NCBI GenBank assembly: GCA_026119935.1
Contig: JALRMH010000060.1
Coordinates: 62,001-126,000, forward strand
DNA length: 64,000 nt
Source: Endothia cerciana
Taxonomy: Eukaryota > Ascomycota > Sordariomycetes > Diaporthales > Cryphonectriaceae
Reading direction: 5' to 3'
The position numbers and the translations under genes are program-made. Positions 1 to 9,744 of the stretch are shown here, in pieces. The notes under the pieces were generated by a model. It made no database searches, had not been told where the DNA came from, and was given only the letters and a program-made list of their open reading frames with translations. Position 1 is the stretch's first letter. Every line of letters begins with the position of its first letter.

Positions 1-536
1 CACCCAGGAATGTGCCAGTAGTGTGGACAGATGCAAATTAACAGGACGGACGTTTTTCTTTAGCCGAAAGCGATCGCTATACCGCCTCAACCAATTTTCG
101 CTAATTCTGTCGAGGGGTACCCAGCTGAGAGCGCCATACGGAGGTGCTTTACCGAATGCACGCGTCCATGTCTGGATTTCTGTATGCCAAGACAACCGGA
201 AACCCCTGTGCCGTCAGCTAGATATCCAAGGGTCAAACAGTTCCTTGGGGAGGTGTGGCTCCACGGCTCGTATTCTTCCCAGTTGTAGGGCACATGACAC
301 CTCGTGTAATAGCATTTACGGACCGAGCTATAGGGTGGTCTCACTGGAAAGACTAGTCCGACGGCTGAGAAGCACCAGATGTGTAGCAGAGCATTCGAAC
401 TCGGCCGTTTATCGGTATTAAAGTATGGGGTCTGCTCAATAGTCTCAGGTGCCATCTCCCTATTGAAGCACCTCTCCAAGAAGGAGTATAGTGATTATAT
501 TGTTATCAGCGCACTTTGTCGAAGGCGAAGTCAATC
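1..536. other. Left edge, no gene recognised
   Basis: Both strands carry open frames of about 130 codons here, but neither translation resembles a known family or shows a signal peptide or domain-like pattern. I see only sequence upstream of the small secreted-protein candidate that starts at 537. Confidence 0.4.
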
Positions 537-946
537 ATGGTCTTGAAATCGCACCTTCTCATCCTCATGTAAGGCCTCAGGCAATGCGAAAGCCTCCTGG
601 ATGATACTGACAGAGAACAAGCAGCGTCACGGCCTCCATGGGGGAGGCGATACATTCGCCGAAATCTCCGAAACACCACCATGAGATTACTACAACAACA
701 GCGGTCGTTTCGTGCCCGACAGTGACGGCTACGGGAACGGTCTGCTCGACTTGCATCTTCCCAGATTGCGTCGAGCTTTCAACAATCACCAATCCCTGCA
801 ATTGCCCGACTTCTGTTGCGACGGTCCTGCAGGACTATCCGTGTACCAGTGGTGGCTGCCATGTAGGCTGCGGCACCATCTACACGGTTGCTACAGCGAC
901 TTGTGTCAGTGCTTCCCAGCTTCTGTCAATAGGACTGCTGCGATGA
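537..946 (+). CDS. Candidate small secreted cysteine-rich protein (117 aa)
   Basis: Proposed exons are 537-568 and 625-946, joined across a 56-bp intron (donor GTAAGG, branch-like ACTGAC, acceptor GCAG). Splicing gives a protein starting MVLKSHLLILI, a plausible signal peptide of about 19 residues. A His/Lys patch and a Thr-rich linker follow, then ten cysteines between about residues 41 and 104, including the paired motifs VCSTC and NPCNC. The pattern STIT-x-PCNCPT resembles a class of fungal extracellular Cys-rich proteins of unknown function (recalled resemblance, no search). The first exon is only 32 nt and rests on frame fit alone. If it is wrong, the readable part begins at the ATG at 638 and has no signal peptide. 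An effector or cell-wall role would be speculation. Confidence 0.45.
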
Positions 947-1811
947 GTTTGATGGAGAACCGATCTTTATGACAGCCGTGCCTTGCCTCTCCCATCCTAG
1001 CATGTGATCTGGACACAAGGCCCGCGGCCCTGTAGGTGGCTTCTCGTTTCTAATCATGTCACTAGGATTGCTAAAACTGCGATGATTCTCCTGGATCAGT
1101 TTGTATCCCAACGTTGGCCTCAGCTATGTTAACTCGTCTCAATTTGGCTCTCCTCCAAGGTGGGCATATGTTTTCTCATTTAGAAAAGGACTTATGTTCT
1201 GTCCTCGACTGCACGCCTGGCGAGATAGGTAGCTAGCTATATCTGGATTGCGCTATTGGGGACTTGGCTTCAAGATCTCCTACAGTAAAGGCAATGTACA
1301 CCACGTGGACATCGGGCCACTAGGAAGAATGAACAGCCCACCCCGTTTTTCAAAGCTGGATAGAGGAACCAAGGACTTTGCTCCCACCTCCCGAAGTCGG
1401 CAGTTGGGAAAAATTCTTAGGTAGATACCTACTTAAGTATCTAGGTAGCATAGAAAGTGCTGCATAATGACTGGCCAAATACACAAGTCACTGCTGAGAC
1501 GCCCAGGTTACCCTGTGAACAGCCTCCCAACCTCCTGGTTATAGCATCTCCCCGATAGAACGACTCACTCTAACAGATCATCTGTACAATGATTCCCTGT
1601 AGATAGATCCTTGCAAGAGGGCCTGGGAATTTTACGAAAGCAAAAAACCTCACTTGGGTTCTGAAATGAAGCTAAAGCTAAATGAGCCTCTGGTTAACCA
1701 TATCCATCAGCACAGAGAAACGGACGCACCACCAATGGAACTTGGAACATGGTGCAGTCGTCGACTAGGCTTTGTAAAAGTCGAGTTTCACAATGCTTCC
1801 TGTTCCAGCTT
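947..1811. other. Intergenic, palindrome-rich patch
   Basis: No gene recognised. Around 1420-1452 lies an imperfect inverted repeat built on TAGGTAGATAC / GTATCTAGGTA around CTTAAG, of the TACCTA/TAGGTA kind common between genes in filamentous ascomycetes. The first copy of a 14-bp direct repeat (1774-1787) lies near the right end. Confidence 0.4.
1774..1787. repeat. Direct repeat copy 1 flanking the decarboxylase gene
   Basis: GTAAAAGTCGAGTT occurs here and again, identically, at 2719-2732. CTTT precedes both copies, with one extra A in the second. The pair brackets the acetolactate decarboxylase gene at 1812-2537. Confidence 0.6.
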
Positions 1812-2537
1812 CTACCCTTCCACAGCAGCAACAGCCGCAGCATCACCCTTCAACTCGGCTTCATTGAACTCCTGGTCATGGGCAGGAAGCTCAAGATGGA
1901 ATTTATGCGCGGACGCCACCTCTACCTTGACCTCGCCCTCTGAGACTAGCGCAAGCAGGTGTCCTCCACGCTTCTTGTCCGCGCTGATGAAGTGCAGATG
2001 ATCGCCAGCCACGCTCACGTTCTGCATGTACGCAGGCGAGCGGAACCCAACGATCGTTCCTTCGATAGGCCCCTCGAAAGTATTAGACGTCTGATGTGCC
2101 CCAACCTCGGTGAGACCTTCGTGCGGCTTGCTCTGCCCACCCACTGTCCGGACCGTGACGCTCTTGAAGAGGCCCTGAATCCGGATGGCGAGATAGATGT
2201 TATGAGCTTCCGGTAGGAGGAAGGCTAACAAGCCGAAGAGGTCGGCCTTGTCTGATAGTACGGCCTCGGTGGTCTGTTCTGGCTGGAAGTGCGTGACCAT
2301 TGCGAAGGGCGCCACGACTTTTGACTGCGGTTTCACATCGACGGTCGTCACGGAACCGTCGGACTTCATTTGATATGCCACGCCGTCCAGGACGACCATC
2401 TCGCCCTCCATATGTCGAAAAGTGCCCAGGCCATGGTCTCCTTGGCTGAGGAGGGTCGAGATTGGCAGGCCATTGTCGGCCACACCATCCATCAACGCGG
2501 ACACGATGGAGTACTGAAAGATCTCGTTTGGGGCCAT
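1812..2537 (-). CDS. Alpha-acetolactate decarboxylase (AlsD/BudA family)
   Basis: Predicted 241-aa, intronless enzyme that decarboxylates (S)-alpha-acetolactate to (R)-acetoin. Length and layout match the roughly 240-residue bacterial family. The metal-site signature is complete: H180 and H182 in DHLHF, and H193 after a basic loop (KKRGGH). Other family blocks visible are LMDGV near residue 18, GLGTF, and IEGTIVGFRSPAY before the metal site. The start is ATG at 2537, which places the family's N-terminal block at residue 1. The frame stays open 56 codons further upstream (to 2705), but that extension looks unrelated. There is no obvious targeting signal, so it is probably cytosolic. It is divergent from acetolactate synthase, 489 bp apart, so substrate supply and use are likely co-regulated. 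A bacterial-type family without introns suggests horizontal acquisition (inference). Confidence 0.93.
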   Translation of the reverse strand: MAPNEIFQYSIVSALMDGVADNGLPISTLLSQGDHGLGTFRHMEGEMVVLDGVAYQMKSDGSVTTVDVKPQSKVVAPFAMVTHFQPEQTTEAVLSDKADLFGLLAFLLPEAHNIYLAIRIQGLFKSVTVRTVGGQSKPHEGLTEVGAHQTSNTFEGPIEGTIVGFRSPAYMQNVSVAGDHLHFISADKKRGGHLLALVSEGEVKVEVASAHKFHLELPAHDQEFNEAELKGDAAAVAAVEG

Positions 2538-2718
2538 GATAAATGAGGAATGAAGAGAGCCTAGTGCTTGTCTGACACTTCTTGAAGCAAAGAGCCAAGG
2601 AGTCTCAGCCACCTCCTGAAAAAAGACTCGTGGCCAGAATAGGGTTTGGTCCGTGCACCACGAATGCTCTGGGACTGAGAGGTTCTCAAGTAAGTGCCCA
2701 AGCACACTGATACCTTTA

Positions 2719-2732
2719 GTAAAAGTCGAGTT
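2719..2732. repeat. Direct repeat copy 2 flanking the decarboxylase gene
   Basis: Exact match of GTAAAAGTCGAGTT to positions 1774-1787, in the same orientation and 945 bp away. Confidence 0.6.
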
Positions 2733-2742
2733 CTGAGACTAC

Positions 2743-2753
2743 CTTATCGATAA
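2743..2753. promoter_or_regulatory. Palindromic GATA-type site
   Basis: CTTATCGATAA contains CGATAA on each strand, matching the HGATAR consensus of fungal GATA factors such as AreA/NIT2. It lies about 205 bp upstream of the decarboxylase ATG and 275 bp upstream of the synthase ATG. The role is inferred. Confidence 0.3.
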
Positions 2754-3026
2754 ACCCTGGGAAACAGGTATTTGGGCAGACAAAGGTCGAGAATTCCAGT
2801 GGTGACGTTGGGCGAGAGGGTTGGGCGCAGCTATAATGCCGCAGAGCGTGGGCTTAGTCAGCCCGCCCAGCCTTGCCTAGACGACGTCACGTTAGTAACT
2901 AGTTTATATCTCAGTGAATATTTCAGCAATCCTGGGGGTCGAGGCTAGTGATTGCTTGATCACTGCCAAAATTCGGGTCTTTTTCGTCTCAACTGGATTC
3001 TTAAAGCTCAGATCACCTCCGACAAA

Positions 3027-4718
3027 ATGTCCTCAGCCGTGGAGACCGTGGACATCGTGATCGATTCTCTCCGGGCCGCGGGGGTTAAGTACGTCTTCGG
3101 GGTCCCCGGAGCAAAGATCGACTCCGTCTTCAACGCTCTCCTTGACCATCCCGAGATCAGACTGATCGTCTGCCGCCACGAGCAGAATGCAGCCTTCATC
3201 GCAGGGGCCATCGGGAAGATCACCGGTCGGCCAGGGGTCTGCATCGCGACCTCAGGCCCTGGCACTAGCAACCTGGTCACGGGGCTGGTGACGGCCAACG
3301 ACGAAGGAGCTCCCGTTGTGGCCATCGTGGGCAGCGTCCAGCGGGCCCAGGCTGCTAAGCGCACGCACCAGAGCTTGCAGGCCGTCGCCCTGTTGAGGCC
3401 CGTCACCAAGAAGGTCACGGCTGCCGTGGTCGAGGACCAGGTGTCGGAGATCATGCTGGATGCCTTCCGGGTGGCCGCTGCCATCCCGCAGGGGGCCACG
3501 GTCGTGAGCCTGCCGATTGATATCATGACGGCGGGCCACACATCCTCGACGCCTGCAGCACCGGCTCACGCATTCACCCCTCCTGAGTATGGACCGTCGT
3601 CCGAGGCCGCCTTGGCCGAAGCGGCGAAGTCGATCCAGGAGGCCAAATTCCCCGTGCTGTTCCTCGGAATGCGCGGTGCGGACCAGAAGGTCGTCGATGC
3701 TGTCCACGGCTTCCTAAGGAAACACCCGATACCGGTCGTAGAGACTTTCCAGGCTGCGGGGGCCATATCCCAGGAACTGGTCCCCCTTTTCTACGGGCGC
3801 ATTGGACTCTTCCGGAACCAGCCGGGCGACCAGATGATCCGGCACTCTGACCTTGTCATCACTGTGGGATACGATCAGGCAGAATACGACGCCAATCAGT
3901 GGAACATAGAGGGACATCGCCTACCAATCATTCACATGGACACCACACAGGCGGCCATGAGCGTATCCTATAGCCCCAAGCTGGAGCTCATCGGCTCTAT
4001 GGCTGACAACCTAGCCGCGCTTACCGGCCGACTCACCAAGGTAGCGCGCCCCCAAGAGACAGAAATCGGCCAGTCCATCTACAAGACCTTCCATGAGTGG
4101 GAAACAAGCGCCAAGGCCCAGGGTACCGTCGACCAGAAGGGCCCTGTGCATCCTCTTCACTTCATCAGATTGCTGCAGGGAATGATCCCCACCAGCACGA
4201 CCGTGACAAGCGATGTGGGAAGTCTATATATATGGCTCTCTCGCTTCTTCTATTCCTACGCCCCGAGAACCTTCCTGGTCAGCAACGCGCAGCAGACACT
4301 AGGTGTTGCCCTGCCGTGGGCCATTGGCGCGTCACTAGTCCACGGCCCCGACAAGAAGGTCGTAAGCGTAAGCGGCGACGGCGGCTTCCTCTTTAGCGGG
4401 CAGGAGCTGGTGACAGCCGTGCAGCAGGGCTGTAATATCACACACTTCATATGGAACGACGGGAAGTATAATATGGTGGAGTTTCAGGAGGTCGACAAGT
4501 ATGGTCGGAGCGCGGGCGTCGACCTGGGCGGGGTGGACTTCGTCAAGTACGCGGAGGCTTTTGGGGCGAAGGGGCTCAGGGCGAGCTCTTCGGAGGAGAT
4601 CGAGAGCGTGATGAAAGAGGCCTTGGGATACAAGGGTGTATGCGTGGTGGACGTCGTGATCGATTATTCGGATAATCATGATCTGATGACGAATGTCATA
4701 GCGGACAATATATCCTGA
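3027..4718 (+). CDS. Acetolactate synthase, catabolic (AlsS/BudB) type
   Basis: Predicted 563-aa, intronless thiamine-diphosphate enzyme condensing two pyruvates to (S)-2-acetolactate. The cofactor-activating glutamate is E52 in CRHEQNAAF, followed by TSGPGTSNL. The KRTHQSL block is typical of the catabolic, FAD-independent synthases. The ThDP/Mg motif starts G450-D451-G452 and ends at N477 (IWNDG). The start is ATG at 3027 (context CAAAATG), which aligns with bacterial N-termini; the frame is open 25 codons upstream. There is no mitochondrial presequence and no FAD-linked region of the biosynthetic Ilv2 kind, so a role in valine/leucine synthesis is less likely than acetoin formation with the divergent decarboxylase. 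Related ThDP enzymes (oxalyl-CoA decarboxylase, benzaldehyde lyase) are less likely because of the THQSL block and the neighbour. Confidence 0.92.
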   Translation: MSSAVETVDIVIDSLRAAGVKYVFGVPGAKIDSVFNALLDHPEIRLIVCRHEQNAAFIAGAIGKITGRPGVCIATSGPGTSNLVTGLVTANDEGAPVVAIVGSVQRAQAAKRTHQSLQAVALLRPVTKKVTAAVVEDQVSEIMLDAFRVAAAIPQGATVVSLPIDIMTAGHTSSTPAAPAHAFTPPEYGPSSEAALAEAAKSIQEAKFPVLFLGMRGADQKVVDAVHGFLRKHPIPVVETFQAAGAISQELVPLFYGRIGLFRNQPGDQMIRHSDLVITVGYDQAEYDANQWNIEGHRLPIIHMDTTQAAMSVSYSPKLELIGSMADNLAALTGRLTKVARPQETEIGQSIYKTFHEWETSAKAQGTVDQKGPVHPLHFIRLLQGMIPTSTTVTSDVGSLYIWLSRFFYSYAPRTFLVSNAQQTLGVALPWAIGASLVHGPDKKVVSVSGDGGFLFSGQELVTAVQQGCNITHFIWNDGKYNMVEFQEVDKYGRSAGVDLGGVDFVKYAEAFGAKGLRASSSEEIESVMKEALGYKGVCVVDVVIDYSDNHDLMTNVIADNIS

Positions 4719-6308
4719 GAGGACGTGGTCAGAGGCTTTGATCCGTATCATCGGCGAATTAGGATGGTCGATTATCAAGGCACTCGATCTACAATCCGTC
4801 TCCTGTCCGTCCGTGTTATGCCTGGCCCATGTTCTGTCCCACCCCCTGCTCGAATCTTTCCCGAACTTCGCTAAGCCCGGAGGTGTAGCGTTCTGGTAAC
4901 ACTTTTCGGGGCTCGCCGTCATCCAGAGCTTCGAAGCAGCTCTGTTATGAGGTGGATCCGCTGCAGGCGGCCGTAAGGCGTCCGTGGTTGAGGTAACTGG
5001 GCTGCGGGCCAGCGACCAGGGGTCGCGCGGCTGGGCGAATCCGCACCCTAGCAACCACAGTTCCAGAACGCAGTGGACTTCATCGAGACGAGCAAAAGTA
5101 AAACAGGGAGTTTACCATAGTACGTTACCTTGAAATGTCACCACGCGGTATCCAAGAAGCCAGAACGGCTGCATTTCCAATCCTATCAGCCTTCTCGCAG
5201 TGAGCGACCCGAAACTTGGTTCTACCCTGATACCCAGGTATGTATATGGGGAGGCTAGTGGAAACAGCGCCGATGATCTTTTCACAGTGAAAAGGAAAAG
5301 AAGGAAAAGAAACGAGAGATCATCCGCAATATAGTCTTCAGCCAATAGCGTGAGCATGTGGCTTGAGCATTGCAGTTGGCTGACGTTGGTGGCTTCAAGC
5401 AACGTTGACGTGGACCAATACGCAGGCTGTCCAACCACACCATTTTTAAGTAAACTAATATATTCAAAACTGACCTTTCCTCAAGACTAGGATTAGTCTG
5501 ATACAAATTGATTTTGAATAAGAAAAAAAAAATCAAGATAGCCAATAGGGGACACTTCCGCAAGCTGCTGCAGATTCTGTCGGTAAGCATCACTCATTTT
5601 AGGTCTATTAACCGATATGGCAGCTTGCATATACGAGCGGGTATACTCATCAGTAGAATGCTACTATGGTACCAGAGGACAGACACTGAAGTGCACTTGT
5701 TGCACTGCATCAAATGCAACACCAAAGCGTATGTACATTGTACAACGATAAGGAATGATGACCGATGAACATCTCCGTGGTGATTGTTGCTCAGGTGAAG
5801 TTGATAAGTCTCGGGTTCTTTTGGCATTTCGGAAAAGGAATTGCCGTGAGTAATGTCAACAAGGCAGAAGACGGTTGGCTACATTATAGGCAAGAATATG
5901 TTCGGAGCCTTGGGGTGGGTATTCGACTTTGCTCCCAGGTGATAGGTGCATGCAGGACTCAGCAAGCTCTAACAATAATGCGAGGGGCTTCTATCCAATC
6001 ATTCTGGGACTACGCGCCTTTGCTGGGCTGGGTTGTTGACTCCCCACTCGAGGCCAAGGTGTGGCCAAGGTGTGCAGCTTCCCTGTCCCGCACTCGTGCA
6101 GTCCTGTCCTGTCCTTGACTCTCCATAGTTCTGTCCTTGGTTCTCTCCAGTTGCGTGCTTACCTATCCTCAGCTCTATCGCTGTCTCCCTTATTCGCAGT
6201 CAGGGTTTCTTCTCACAAATTTGTTAGTCCCCGTATAGGAATGCCACGTGCCTAGGTTCTTACTTGAGTCGTTCTGCTCTGCACAAGCTGTTGCTGTGGA
6301 AGAAGAAG
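4719..6308. other. Intergenic between acetolactate synthase and the coiled-coil gene
   Basis: No gene recognised. The middle (about 5280-5800) is AT-richer and contains an A-rich stretch near 5520-5532. The right end has repeated CTGTCCT/TGTCC pyrimidine-rich sequence (6095-6150), typical of fungal 5' leaders. Confidence 0.4.
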
Positions 6309-8851
6309 ATGGCCGGTCTAAGCAAGTTTGACGCCGTTCAAGGCAAGGTCAATGCTATCCTGACAAGGTTCGAAGATCTCCAGCGAGATTTGCAAAGGCT
6401 CAAAGAAAGGCACGACCAAAAGAGAAGGGAGATACTCGAAGCCCTCGATGAAAGGTACAGGCCCGAAGTAGACGAGCTTCGAGGTCTGCGGGACAAAAGA
6501 ATACAGATGCAAGAGCATTTCAAAAGCCTGATCGAAGAGACCATCGCAAAAGAGGACCACCTGGCTCGGTTGTACGAGGAGGCTTTGGCTCCACTCGAGA
6601 TCGATCTCGAGCAGAGCGTGCCAGATCTGGAAAAGATATTCCAGTACCAGGCTCCGGTACGTATTACTTGTTGGTGTACCGCATCGTAGTCAGAACCTCA
6701 ACATGTGTGGCATGGCATATTGACTTACGCAGCTATCGGAACCTCACACGCTACCAAATACATCCACCCCAGCTAGCCGCGACGAAGACCATGGCCCCTC
6801 CTCTCCGGCCTTGCGACAGAACGATATCGACTCCCGAGATGGAATTCCTCATCCTCTCTGCGATAGAATTCCGCAGGTGGACGCATCCGGTGCGCTCAAC
6901 ACTGGTGGGCATCATCCCCAAGATGATGGCCGCAACGACAATGAGAACACACGGCACTCCTCACCACGCGATTCACAGAGTTCCAGACCAGGGCCTCTGT
7001 CAAGCTCTTCGGCTCCCCATCCTGGCGTTGTACCAGCCCAGTCACCAAGTTCCAGCCGGCCCGGCCAGTTGTGGGGTCCGGCGCATAGGGTCAGTACATC
7101 TGCGGGTTCACCTCATGGTGATGCGTGCGACTAACAAGTGAGAACTGTAGCATGATTCACCCGTTGAACCGCAACCACTCGAGATTCACCACCACCAACA
7201 ACAACTTGCACCTCCCGGCCTCGGCGTAGGTATGGGTGGACAGATACATCATGGGGGAAAAGATAGAGGCGAAGGCTGTAAGCAACCGCCTACAATATCG
7301 GGGGGTGCCTCTCGCAAGCGGGCCAGGCCTACGGAAGATGATGATGATCCGCGGGGCCCTGGGCGTCCGCAGACCCCAAGCTCCGGCACGGGTGAGCCAC
7401 CAGCGAGAAGGTGTCGGACTGGGATGACCTTCGAGGAGGTGTATCATAATACCCTCGAGACCCCCGACAAGAATGCAATCATTGAGTGGCCTGAGAGGTC
7501 AGGACAGTGGTACATCATCGTTTGCCGAAGATGCGACCACCACTTTGGCAAGGACCCTTTCGGTGCCGCGAAGAAACATATGGCCAACCGGCAACACAGG
7601 AATTTCTGGACCAGCAATGCCGATGTGATCAGGGACATCGGTATTCCTGTCATTAATTGTGATGCGAGCCGTGCTAAAGAAAACAACACGAAGTACGAAG
7701 AAATGGTCAGGGAAGGATATAAACCGCCCAACAAGCGCAACGGAAAGATTGGTGGAGTCGCTCCGGTGTCTGGTCCCAGGCTTCCGGGGCCCATAAGGAG
7801 TGGTCAAGAAGCGCAGCATTGCGGTAGTGATGGCGAAGCGCAGGAGGGAATCGTCGTGTCAACAAAGCCACATTTCGAAGAGACTATCGTCGATCCAAAC
7901 TTCGGCGATGTGTACCAGTGCCGCTGGTGGGAAACCGGCTTAGCGGAGCCGAACTGGTACTATGCCACCCGTCTGCCGATCGGCGATTGGGGCTCGATCG
8001 CAATCACTGGGGACATATATAGATCCAGCACGCTCCTCCGTTCCCACGTGGATGTTCCGAGGTGCTACAAGATCCTTCCCAGCTCGGATCACGGCTTAGA
8101 GGTTGTTTGGGCGGACGGGTACGAGAGACAAGGCCCCCGAGCGGAGGAGCGCGAGGTGCCCATGCTTTTCCTTGAACCGGACCTGGACGTCCCTCCCGCA
8201 AGGCAGGCTTTTGTCTTGCCCGAGACCAGGGAATTGATCGCCTGGGTTGCCGTCAGTGACCTGCGCCCTGAATACTATCGACATCACGGTGACTCTAGCC
8301 CAGATTCTTTGAAGGGCATCAGGGATGGTCGTAGGGTTGCTAATGCCTTCAAGGCACGACTGAAGGCCGCCAAGGCCTCCCAGGCCGCCACCACAGCCGA
8401 GCCTGAAGACCAGGCACGGGAACAAACCGAACCACAATCGCTTTCGAGGGTCGGTGTCGACCCATGCCTTTCGCCTCCACCCTTTCAAGACATGAGCACA
8501 GCGAGTCCTCGGCACCGGGGACCCACTGGCTTGAAGCCCATAAAAAAGATTTCCTTGAGGGAGTACAAGAGTCAGCAGATGGCCAAGACGCAGCAGTTTG
8601 AACAGTCTTCCAGTATTACGGCACGCGGCTCCATGTCAAACGACACTATCGTCAACCAACCTGCCTCCACCTGTTCGCAAGCCCTCAATGATGGAGCCAA
8701 CCCAGCCCAGAGACAGGTATGATGCATGAAAACAACCCTTCACACAACCATAGGAGCGGATGAAGTCTGAGGCTAACGAATTTGAATGTAGGGCTTGACA
8801 CATTCGAGAGCAACTATGTCCATAAGCACGATCACGTGCACGGAAGAGTGA
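6309..8851 (+). CDS. Conserved-looking fungal protein, coiled coil plus CCHH-type finger (776 aa)
   Basis: Four exons: 6309-6656, 6733-7089, 7151-8716 and 8792-8851. All three introns (76, 61 and 75 bp) are phase 0 with GT-AG ends; the last two have clear CTAAC branch sites. The start is the ATG at 6309 (AAGATGGCC); an in-frame ATG-like start 15 codons upstream is possible. Residues about 15-95 are heptad-rich and charged, a likely coiled coil. A Ser/Pro-rich linker follows to about residue 330. Then a finger-like cluster C360-x2-C363-x15-H379-x4-H384 sits in a block starting WYIIVCRRC. After about residue 480 an aromatic block (YQCRWWE, NWYYATRLP) looks like a small beta-barrel reader or binding fold. 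The C-terminus is Gln/Ala-rich and probably disordered. The family is not recognised; a nuclear role would be a guess from the finger. Confidence 0.72.
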
Positions 8852-8949
8852 GAACCACGGTCAGGAGGCAAGGCTGTATTATGATTAGGAAACCCCATAG
8901 CCAAGACGGAATGGCTCCACATCCAGTGCTTTGACAATAAGAAATTAGG

Positions 8950-8990
8950 AAGAAGAGGAAGAAGAAGACGAAGAAGAAGAAGAAGAAGAA
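8950..8990. repeat. GAA-type microsatellite
   Basis: Imperfect (GAA)n tract in the presumed 3' flank of the coiled-coil gene. Confidence 0.8.
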
Positions 8991-9209
8991 AGGGGAAACC
9001 GGAAGGTGGGTAGAAACACACACAGACTGACTGATGTCGGCCAGAGTAAGGTAGCCCGGCCTACAGCTCAGTGTCACGAGTTGATCAAAAAAGGTTAAGG
9101 ATGAGAGATGAGGAGGGAGCATGAGGTATTAAGCCCGCAGATGTAGTTCTATGCGTCAGGATCAGAAGGTTATTCAGTACATGTAAAAGGCTCACCATCA
9201 ACCAACGGT

Positions 9210-9744
9210 CTACTCCAAGGTGGCTCTGGGCGCCTGTGCTCCTGGTTCCTCAGTGGACTTCTCGGAAACCTCCATGATGGCTTTCACTAGCTCCTCGGGC
9301 TTCGACAGCATAGGAGGGTGTCCCGAGTCGGTCCTCTTCACATCCGAGCCAGCTGCCTGAGCAAAACTCTCCTGCACCGGTGGCGGAACAGCCTGATCAG
9401 CCGTGCAGATGACCTACGTCGACGGGACGTACAGGTAAGCACAGAGCGTGAGCACAGTCGAGAGCACCCCGAAGCTCTGTGGGATGGTCTGCTCAGCCGA
9501 GGACTTGGCCTCGTCAGCTGGCAGGTCGCTGTATATGGTCTTGAGGGGGGGGGGGGTCTAGCATCCTCATGCGCCCGTCCTTGACCTTGTAATTGGGATT
9601 GTCACCCATCACACCGCCGATGGACTGACCCTGCGCCATCACAAATGCCGCGGCGTAGATGAGATGTGCGACGCCGCCTGCGAGGCCGCGCCGCCGCCGG
9701 CTCTCCAGCGTCAGCTCCTCCGGCACGGCCTCGAAGCTTTGCCG
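9210..9744 (-). pseudogene. Alpha/beta-hydrolase remnant (5'-truncated, frameshifted, nonsense)
   Basis: Reading the minus strand, a block beginning near EAVPEELT and running through GGVAHLIYAAAF resembles the middle of a fungal alpha/beta-hydrolase family. The frame is then lost at a run of 12 C (plus-strand G, 9545-9556). In the frame needed to continue after LDP, the next blocks are KTIYSDLP, YVPST, ICTADQAVP and SGHPPMLS, the last holding the expected catalytic His. A TAG at 9414-9416 interrupts YVPST-x-VICTAD where Tyr would be expected, and the natural stop is at 9210-9212. The N-terminal half with the nucleophile elbow is missing, and an in-frame stop lies just upstream. So there are three independent defects: truncation, homopolymer frameshift and nonsense codon. 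Confidence 0.7.
9545..9556. repeat. Poly-G run (12) causing the hydrolase frameshift
   Basis: Keeping the family reading frame would need a run of about four C on the minus strand. Twelve are present, a net shift of +2 modulo 3. Confidence 0.7.

Larger units (their letters stand above)
2538..3026. promoter_or_regulatory. Shared divergent promoter of the acetoin gene pair
   Basis: This 489-bp region separates two ATGs pointing outward. Visible elements are CTTATCGATAA at 2743-2753 (two overlapping, inverted GATA-type sites), GACGTCAC at 2883-2890 (CRE/bZIP-like) and TTTATATC near 2903, which could be a TATA element for the synthase. It also holds the second copy of the 14-bp repeat (2719-2732). 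The binding factors are inferred from consensus only. Confidence 0.5.
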